A stretch of 10,558 nt of DNA. Origin: Parcubacteria group bacterium CG11_big_fil_rev_8_21_14_0_20_39_22. GTDB lineage: Bacteria > Patescibacteriota > Minisyncoccia > Phycocordibacterales > GCA-002787175. Shown one piece after another: positions 6,833 through 10,558 of the stretch; the stretch's first letter is position 1; each line of letters starts with the position of its first letter. A program made the translations under genes and the position numbers. Under the pieces are notes generated by a model. The model made no database searches and had not been told where the DNA came from. It saw only the letters and a list, made by a program, of their open reading frames with translations. The stretch lies in assembly GCA_002787175.1 (NCBI GenBank), contig PCWC01000016.1, forward strand, positions 1 to 10,558. Reading direction: 5' to 3'.

Positions 6833-7720
6833 ATGAAAAGAAATTACACAGGACCAATAGCTCTAATTATAGTAGTAATCCTAATAGTATTTTTAGGATT
6901 CTTGCTTTTTAGAGGGAATGGTTCTGATTTGCCAGAGGCAAATCAGGGTCAGGGAAGGATATTTTTTAGTATAACTGACGATACTGCAGATATTGAATCC
7001 GTAAAAGAAGTCAGTTTGGAGGTTAAGGAGATTGAAGTTTACAATGAAGCACAAGGTTGGACCACGATATCTTCAGACGAAAGAAAATATGATTTACTAA
7101 AGTTAAAATCCGAAGGTAAGGCAGAGCTTCATACAGCAGATGCTGTTGATGTAGGCGAATACGACAAGGTAAGACTTACTCTTGGTGATGTTGTGATAGA
7201 TCACGAAAGTAGAGGTGAGGTTGATGCAACACTTCCTTCAAGTCAGATTGTGTTTAATACGAATATCCAGGTCCGTAATCAGGAAGATTCGTATATTGAA
7301 ATTGATTTTATAGCGGATGAGTCTCTTCATATAACAACTGACAATGAGTACATATTTGCTGCTGTGGTTGAGGTCCAGACTCGAAATGGTGCGGAGATTG
7401 AAATATCAGATAAGGATAGAGCTGTAACGGTAAGTGGAAGCTCGGTTGACTCGACAGTTCAAGTCGGAGTCGATCTCACAGGGGAGACCAAAGAGAATTT
7501 TAAGCTTGATTCTTCTGCGGGACTAAATGTTGATGTTACCACAACCGAAGGAACAAGATTTATGCTCGGTAATCAAGTTTACCTAAGCGGACAGACTGCA
7601 TCAAATTCAGAAGGTAATAATGAACTAATGAAGGAAGACACGGGTTCAGTAAGTGGTATTTTAAACGACAATGCCGAAGGATCAGTCGATTCAGGGACAG
7701 ATATAGACGTGGGGATATAG
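6833..7720 (+). CDS. Membrane-anchored DUF4382 domain protein
   Basis: 295 residues. A short basic N-terminus (MKRN) is followed by one hydrophobic helix at about 8-26, a signal anchor, so the rest should lie outside the membrane. Residues about 40-184 fit DUF4382: GRIFFSITDD at the start, EVSLEVKEIEVYN, W76 followed by the YDLLKL segment (86-91), and GEYDKVRLTLGDV (108-120). DUF4382 is a beta-rich domain of surface or exported proteins with no assigned activity. The tail (about 185-295) is rich in Ser, Thr, Asp, Glu and Gly with no cysteine, and looks flexible. No enzyme motif is seen. There is no clear Shine-Dalgarno sequence before the ATG. It is flanked by intergenic spacers of more than 300 bp, so it is probably transcribed alone. 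Confidence 0.87.
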   Translation: MKRNYTGPIALIIVVILIVFLGFLLFRGNGSDLPEANQGQGRIFFSITDDTADIESVKEVSLEVKEIEVYNEAQGWTTISSDERKYDLLKLKSEGKAELHTADAVDVGEYDKVRLTLGDVVIDHESRGEVDATLPSSQIVFNTNIQVRNQEDSYIEIDFIADESLHITTDNEYIFAAVVEVQTRNGAEIEISDKDRAVTVSGSSVDSTVQVGVDLTGETKENFKLDSSAGLNVDVTTTEGTRFMLGNQVYLSGQTASNSEGNNELMKEDTGSVSGILNDNAEGSVDSGTDIDVGI

Positions 7721-7754
7721 AGATAAAGTGCGGACAAATTTGGAGTGAGAAAAT

Positions 7755-7801
7755 AAAACCAGTTTTTTAATCCTACCAAGTGGAGATTAGATACTGGTTT
7801 T
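7755..7801 (+). other. Hairpin after the DUF4382 gene, possible terminator
   Basis: AAAACCAGT (7755-7763) pairs with ACTGGTTTT (7793-7801), and inside it TAATC (7768-7772) pairs with GATTA (7785-7789). It lies 35 bp after the stop at 7720. The 3' arm ends in TTTT but no longer T-run follows, so it would be a weak terminator at best; it may instead be an mRNA 3'-end stabiliser. Confidence 0.4.
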
Positions 7802-7991
7802 ACTCGCATAATATTCTGACAGCTCTGCTTCAGGGATAGGGCGAACAAGTTTTATTTGGTGTTACGACCTGTCGTGAAAACACCTCTGCACCGACGAGCC
7901 GACCAGTTCTATAGTCAAGTCGGCGTCTCACTCTCTCTCTATTCTCAAGTCACTTATATAGGTGTCGATTTTTGTCGAAGTTAGGTTTTTG

Positions 7992-8024
7992 AAAAAACAG
8001 CCGGTGTACTTGCACGCCGGCTGT
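7992..8024 (-). terminator. Rho-independent terminator of the 61-residue membrane gene
   Basis: On the minus strand a GC-rich 8-bp stem, ACAGCCGG with CCGGCTGT, closes a short loop and is followed directly by a run of T (complement of 7992-7997). It begins 23 bp after the stop at 8047. This is good independent evidence that the short minus-strand gene is real. Confidence 0.85.
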
Positions 8025-8046
8025 CGAGTTTAAACATCAAGAGAAC

Positions 8047-8232
8047 TTACTTATCGTCCTTAATAATCCGAAGAAATCCAAAAAACATCGTGATTATACC
8101 TCCGACAAATGGAAGAAATGCCCACTCGTCTGAAACAAAAGGATTCAGCACAATTGCGACTATTATCGGATATAAGAATACTAAGAAAAGGACTCTTAAT
8201 ATGTACTTTGACTCTTTATCCAGGGTTTTCAC
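8047..8232 (-). CDS. 61-residue two-helix membrane protein, unknown function
   Basis: Starts with GTG at 8232. The product has a charged N-terminus (MKTLDKESK), two hydrophobic segments at about 10-29 and 38-55 joined by a short acidic turn (VSDEW), and a charged end (IIKDDK). I do not recognise the family. Evidence that it is real: a consensus TATAAT exactly 6 nt before the GTG, a TTGACA further up, and an intrinsic terminator just after the stop. It stands alone, convergent with the DUF4382 gene. A role as a small envelope or regulatory peptide is only a guess. Confidence 0.7.
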   Translation of the reverse strand: MKTLDKESKYILRVLFLVFLYPIIVAIVLNPFVSDEWAFLPFVGGIITMFFGFLRIIKDDK

Positions 8233-8238
8233 ACTGAT

Positions 8239-8271
8239 ATTATATCTACACTCGTATCATCAGAATGTCAA
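8239..8271 (-). promoter_or_regulatory. Promoter of the 61-residue membrane gene
   Basis: On the minus strand a perfect TTGACA (8266-8271) is followed 21 nt later by a perfect TATAAT (8239-8244) and, after six more bases, the GTG start. The 21-nt spacer is long. An alternative -10, TAGATA (8243-8248), sits at the ideal 17 nt. Either choice predicts a leader of 0 to about 4 nt. Confidence 0.6.
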
Positions 8272-8310
8272 GTGCTCACGGTAACCCTTCACAGCTTTAT
8301 TCTCCCTTCC

Positions 8311-8799
8311 TAAGAGCCAATCTCCAATCTCACCACGATTAGGAAAAAATACACTCCGTGTCTCGTTTCCCACACGGGACTCCGAAAATATGGTCGATCA
8401 GAGCTCGTTATTTTCTCAAACGCATATAATTTTGCGGGTATTTATGCAAAACCGTCTATTTTTCGTCACCGTATCACCACATAGAGTACTTCCAGTTTCT
8501 AATCGCTTCGCTCAAGAAACTTAGGTCGCTCGATATGGCTCCTCAAACTATCCAATTTTCGCACAAATCCCCACAAAATTACTTAGAGCATATCTCCAAT
8601 CTCATCGCCACAAAGGGGTCATAAATATGGCTCATCCGTTAAAATGGCAAAATTTCCGTCAAAAACCTTCACTTCAGTCTCTATGAACCTCGGTTCATTT
8701 CGACTTCCAGCTTGATTTTTGACTGGAAATTTTGCCATTTTCTTCGGATGTGAGATCGGATGTATGCTCTTATTCGATGAGATTGGAGATTGGCTCTTA
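8311..8799. repeat. Composite inverted-repeat element
   Basis: The 22 bp at 8311-8332 (begins TAAGAGCCAATC) are the exact reverse complement of 8778-8799. A second copy of the inner part, ATCTCCAATCTCATCG (8592-8607), is the exact complement of 8775-8790. Inside that lies CATCCG (8633-8638) with CGGATG (8745-8750), then a 25-bp stem, 8641-8665 with 8716-8741, having one bulged base. At the centre is ATGAAC, loop CTCG, GTTCAT (8683-8698). So 8592-8790 alone can form a long hairpin, and the left arm at 8311 competes for the same right arm. Between 8333 and 8591 are smaller hairpins (8356-8377, 8422-8447, 8494-8521). It has no transposase; a non-autonomous mobile element or a structured RNA is possible. 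Confidence 0.75.
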
Positions 8800-8900
8800 G
8801 AAACTGATCTTATGTCTCACCACAGTAATGTGAGTCAAAAACCCCCGTTTCGGGTCGTCGTGACCAAAAATATGGCTACAAAACTTCGTTTCGTCCTCAC

Positions 8901-8918
8901 CATTCGCCGCGGCGAATG
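8901..8918. repeat. 18-bp perfect palindrome
   Basis: CATTCGCCGCGGCGAATG reads the same on both strands with no spacer. It is GC-rich in AT-rich surroundings. It could be a dimeric protein binding site or part of a repeat. Nothing nearby fixes its role. Confidence 0.6.
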
Positions 8919-8962
8919 CCTTCGACTCGTTTTTCTCCGAAAATTCAAAAATTTGTTATAGC

Positions 8963-9138
8963 CCATCCACTATCTAAGTCTCTACGAAATGTCCAAAATT
9001 CTTTGCGAAAATTGCAGTTTTTGAGAAAACATGACTTTAGTACGTTGACGAAAAGAGTGCGATTTGCAGCAGAATTTTGGGTATTTCGGCAGGCAAGTGG
9101 TTATCTTGCCTCATATTTTACGGTTAGATAGTGGATGG
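8963..9138 (-). repeat. Palindromic repeat element, copy B
   Basis: A 176-bp element with perfect 15-bp terminal inverted repeats, CCATCCACTATCTAA (8963-8977) and its complement (9124-9138). Read on the minus strand it aligns along its full length with copy A. Shared blocks include ATCTAACCG, AAAATATGA, CCTGCCGAAAT, CAAAATTCTGCT, TCGTCA, GAATTTTG, ACATTTCG and TTAGAT. The middle arms are still nearly complementary, with two mismatches (CGAAATGTCCAAAATTCT against AGAATTTTGGGTATTTCG). The element ends about 100 bp before the peptidase-like gene. Confidence 0.8.
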
Positions 9139-9191
9139 ACTGTTAATGTGAAAGCGTTAATTGGAGATGGTATAACAAAAGTAATTTATCC

Positions 9192-9221
9192 CTTACATAC
9201 CTTTAAAATCAGTAATATAAT
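9192..9221 (+). promoter_or_regulatory. Promoter of the metallopeptidase-like gene pair
   Basis: TATAAT (9216-9221) with CTTACA (9192-9197) 18 bp upstream, 4 of 6 to TTGACA. The expected start near 9228 leaves about 7 nt before the ATG at 9235. It lies downstream of repeat copy B. Confidence 0.5.
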
Positions 9222-9234
9222 TGGCTATGACACT

Positions 9235-9699
9235 ATGAATATCACTGGCAAAAAAATTGTGAAATTGATTGTTGCGGTTTCGGTTGGTGTCTGGATTTTT
9301 TCATATTTTGTATATTACGATTTCGAGACCTCCTGCTTCATAAAGTTGAAACCGGGACTTATGTCCTTTGTCGAATTCAATCACAGCAATATCAAAGAGG
9401 GGTTGCAAGCCCTTAAATATGGCACTCCGGATGTTTACGCGGGTGTTTGCTCAAATATCGATACTATCGAGTCTGACTATGGTTGTGGCGGTTGGCAGGG
9501 AGGTTGCCATTACGGAGAGGAAGGAAGGATAACACTATCGACTACTCATAGTGAATTTGTGGGCTGGACGGCTGCCATAATAGGTCATGAATATTGCCAC
9601 GATCTTCAGCTCCGCGAGGGGCGAAGTTTTTCGGAGGAGGAATGCTACAGTTTTGACAGTCAAATATTGCAAACAATAGTCGGTGTTTATCCAAACTAA
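9235..9699 (+). CDS. Small membrane-anchored HEXXH metallopeptidase-like protein
   Basis: 154 residues from the ATG at 9235. A TTG at 9064 would place the N-terminus inside repeat copy B and is rejected. One hydrophobic helix lies at about 8-28, followed by an ectodomain with six cysteines (34, 72, 84, 91, 121, 137), suggesting disulfides outside the cytoplasm. GHEYCHDLQ gives an HEXXH zinc motif: H118, E119, H122. SEEECYSFDSQIL follows, with Glu at 134-136 as candidate third zinc ligand, the gluzincin arrangement. The small size resembles a minimal catalytic unit, so secretion or a partner may matter. The next gene starts 5 bp after the stop and looks like a paralogue that has lost the motif. 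I do not recognise a named family; proteolytic activity is inferred from the motif alone. Confidence 0.75.
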   Translation: MNITGKKIVKLIVAVSVGVWIFSYFVYYDFETSCFIKLKPGLMSFVEFNHSNIKEGLQALKYGTPDVYAGVCSNIDTIESDYGCGGWQGGCHYGEEGRITLSTTHSEFVGWTAAIIGHEYCHDLQLREGRSFSEEECYSFDSQILQTIVGVYPN

Positions 9700-9704
9700 C
9701 AGGA

Positions 9705-10133
9705 ATGAGAAATTTTAATATGGACTTTCTTAAATTTATCTCCATAATTACGATTGCCGTAGCGGTACTCTATATCGGATATCGGGCATCTTATGATCAT
9801 TTTGCCATATTTCCATACTGCAGTATTTCTATAAGAGAGCATTTTGGAGACGCTGATAAAAATTCGATTGGTAAGGCGTTATCTTTGCTTCGAAAAAGTA
9901 ACACTGAGTCGTACCGCCTTGCTTGTAAGTACTTTGATAAAATTGAAGAGAAGAGATGTTTCAATGCCGATGGACATATTTATGAAAATGTTTTCAGTAA
10001 AATCCACAAGGGTTGCTACGTAAAGGGGACTAAAAGGGCGTATCTTTTACCTGGCGAGACTGCGGAGCAAAACGCAAAGACACTCTCGGCGTTATCCCAA
10101 TTTGCCCGGGATTTTTGGCATAGCCGACAATAG
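9705..10133 (+). CDS. Membrane-anchored protein, probable degenerate paralogue of the HEXXH protein
   Basis: 142 residues. One hydrophobic helix at about 7-25, then an ectodomain with cysteines at 39, 74, 85 and 104. It parallels its upstream neighbour. In both, an Ile lies 19 residues before a Cys (I53/C72 there, I55/C74 here), with Leu and Tyr matches between. In both, a later Cys is followed by 26 residues and then a pentad: HEYCH there, SQFAR here, next residue Asp in each. The zinc ligands and catalytic Glu are thus replaced, and the C-terminal Glu-rich segment is missing. The start is ATG at 9705, with AGGA directly before it but too close for a normal Shine-Dalgarno; ATG at 9720 is also possible. 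It probably shares the transcript of the upstream gene. The role could be inhibitor, partner or decaying copy; unknown. Confidence 0.72.
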   Translation: MRNFNMDFLKFISIITIAVAVLYIGYRASYDHFAIFPYCSISIREHFGDADKNSIGKALSLLRKSNTESYRLACKYFDKIEEKRCFNADGHIYENVFSKIHKGCYVKGTKRAYLLPGETAEQNAKTLSALSQFARDFWHSRQ

Positions 10134-10216
10134 GTGTTAAAATGTACACAGAACAGAGTTCGTAAGATTTACTCTTACCGATTCTGAAAGAACAACCTCC
10201 AAACCAAAGGGGCACC

Positions 10217-10501
10217 ATGACGGCAAAAGTAAAAAAAAGTGATAAAGAAGTCAAGTACAGCACTCCTTCAAAAAAAGAAGTCCTAAGTGCACTCCGAAAA
10301 ATCACAGGATCGGACAGTAAAAGCGGTGGTCCTTTTGTTTTTTACTGGGTCTCTAAGCTCAAAAATAAGCTGGCCGTGCAAATACTATCAGCCGGACTCC
10401 ATCAGGTTCAAGCCCCCGGGAGCCAAGGAATGCAACCACCTTGGGACGACAAGGAGAAACTTGTCGAGTGTCAGTCTTGTCCAATCCCCAATGTCCCCTG
10501 A
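10217..10501 (+). CDS. Doubtful small hypothetical protein
   Basis: 94 residues, unrecognised. The N-terminal third is rich in Lys and Ser (TPSKKEVLSALRKITG), the middle FVFYWVSKLKNKLAVQIL is weakly hydrophobic, and the tail carries CQSC (residues 87-90) and many prolines. AAAGGGG ending 4 nt before the ATG is a purine-rich ribosome-site candidate, unlike the leaderless genes here. Its 3' third overlaps several hairpins (10423-10466), which raises the possibility that the region is structured RNA or repeat rather than coding. It is the only frame listed here that ends in TGA. Low confidence. Confidence 0.35.
   Translation: MTAKVKKSDKEVKYSTPSKKEVLSALRKITGSDSKSGGPFVFYWVSKLKNKLAVQILSAGLHQVQAPGSQGMQPPWDDKEKLVECQSCPIPNVP
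10423..10466. other. Two adjacent hairpins within the last small ORF
   Basis: CCAAGG (10423-10428) pairs with CCTTGG (10439-10444). Directly after it CGACAAG (10447-10453) pairs with CTTGTCG (10460-10466) around GAGAAA. Both stems are perfect. Neither has a T-run. Confidence 0.45.
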
Positions 10502-10520
10502 AATGACATATCGGTTTAAC

Positions 10521-10549
10521 GCAAATGTCCCCCAAACGGGGAACATTGC
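10521..10549. other. Hairpin near the right edge
   Basis: GC, bulged A, AATGT, C-A mismatch, CCCC (10530-10533), loop AAAC, GGGG (10538-10541), ACATT, GC. AATGTCCCC also occurs at 10490-10498, so the arm is a short direct repeat. The window ends 9 bp later; GCAA-AA-TTGC at 10548-10557 suggests that more palindromic sequence may follow. It could be part of a repeat element cut by the window edge. Confidence 0.45.
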
Positions 10550-10558
10550 AAAATTGCC

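Larger units (their letters stand above)
7721..8046. other. Intergenic region with several hairpins, no gene seen
   Basis: Between convergent genes. It holds a long hairpin (7755-7801), ACGAC/GTCGT (7864-7868 and 7871-7875), GCCGAC/GTCGGC (7898-7903 and 7919-7924, 15-nt loop), a CT-rich stretch near 7926-7945, and the minus-strand terminator at 7992-8024. No reading frame looks like protein. Confidence 0.5.
8285..9234. other. Gene-free, repeat-rich region
   Basis: About 950 bp with no convincing gene. It holds a composite inverted-repeat structure (8311-8799), a hairpin CTCAC/GTGAG (8816-8834), an 18-bp perfect palindrome (8901-8918), repeat copy B (8963-9138) and the promoter of the peptidase-like gene. 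The string ATATGG recurs (near 8387, 8534, 8624 and 8871), which suggests related sub-repeats. Reading frames across it run through the inverted repeats and do not look like protein. Confidence 0.65.

Noticed and set aside
8719..8961. 80-residue plus-strand frame
   Set aside because: It runs through the right arms of the inverted repeats and the 18-bp palindrome, and has no regulatory signals.
9064..9234. TTG start at 9064 for the metallopeptidase-like gene
   Set aside because: The added N-terminus is translated from repeat copy B and promoter DNA; the signal-anchor helix begins properly from the ATG at 9235.
10030..10305. 91-residue minus-strand frame with a hydrophobic stretch
   Set aside because: It is antisense to the end of the 9705-10133 gene, with no promoter or terminator; the hydrophobicity comes from the complement of Lys-rich codons.
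10405..10420. tRNA T-loop-like GGTTCAAG
   Set aside because: The flanks do not form a T-stem, acceptor stem or cloverleaf, and no CCA-side pairing is found.
1..10558. UGA recoding, as in Gracilibacteria or Absconditabacteria
   Set aside because: The confident genes end in TAA or TAG, which drew attention, but long frames are intact under the standard code with GGN glycine and no in-frame TGA.

Overview
The window looks like a chromosomal piece of an uncultivated, AT-leaning bacterium, most plausibly of the Candidate Phyla Radiation (Patescibacteria, Parcubacteria-like). This is inference from three things: a phosphoketolase-acetate kinase pair as the only recognisable energy genes, a polytopic DUF2914 membrane protein of a type I associate with that group, and compact genes with almost no 5' leader. 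The standard genetic code fits, because the long reading frames use GGN glycine and TGG tryptophan without in-frame TGA.

Layout. 1-494 has no gene; it holds three tandem hairpins (8-79), an A-tract block (157-215) and two blocks of degenerate 7-nt repeats (249-276, 392-433). 495-890 (+) is a small four-helix membrane protein, convergent on a symmetric terminator (914-940) with a minus-strand operon read 5563 to 958: phosphoketolase xfp, acetate kinase ackA (start overlapping the xfp end) and a DUF2914 membrane protein. Divergent from xfp is uppP (5691-6521, +). Then follow a DUF4382 membrane-anchored protein (6833-7720, +), a 61-residue membrane protein (8047-8232, -) with its own terminator and promoter, and a gene-free repeat-rich stretch (about 8285-9234). 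The right end carries two adjacent small membrane-anchored genes (9235-9699 and 9705-10133, +). The first has an HEXXH zinc-protease motif; the second appears to be a paralogue that lost it. A doubtful small ORF lies at 10217-10501.

Functionally, Xfp makes acetyl phosphate from xylulose-5-P or fructose-6-P, and AckA converts it to acetate plus ATP. UppP recycles the undecaprenyl carrier for cell-wall synthesis. The other genes are envelope proteins of unknown role.

The most unusual signals are: (1) a repeated TATAAT-N6-start-codon arrangement, implying leaderless mRNAs, which also corrects the xfp start; (2) an active/degenerate metallopeptidase-like tandem pair with matching residue spacing; (3) two diverged, oppositely oriented copies of a palindromic element of about 175 bp (6574-6746 and 8963-9138); (4) a second, composite inverted-repeat structure (8311-8799).
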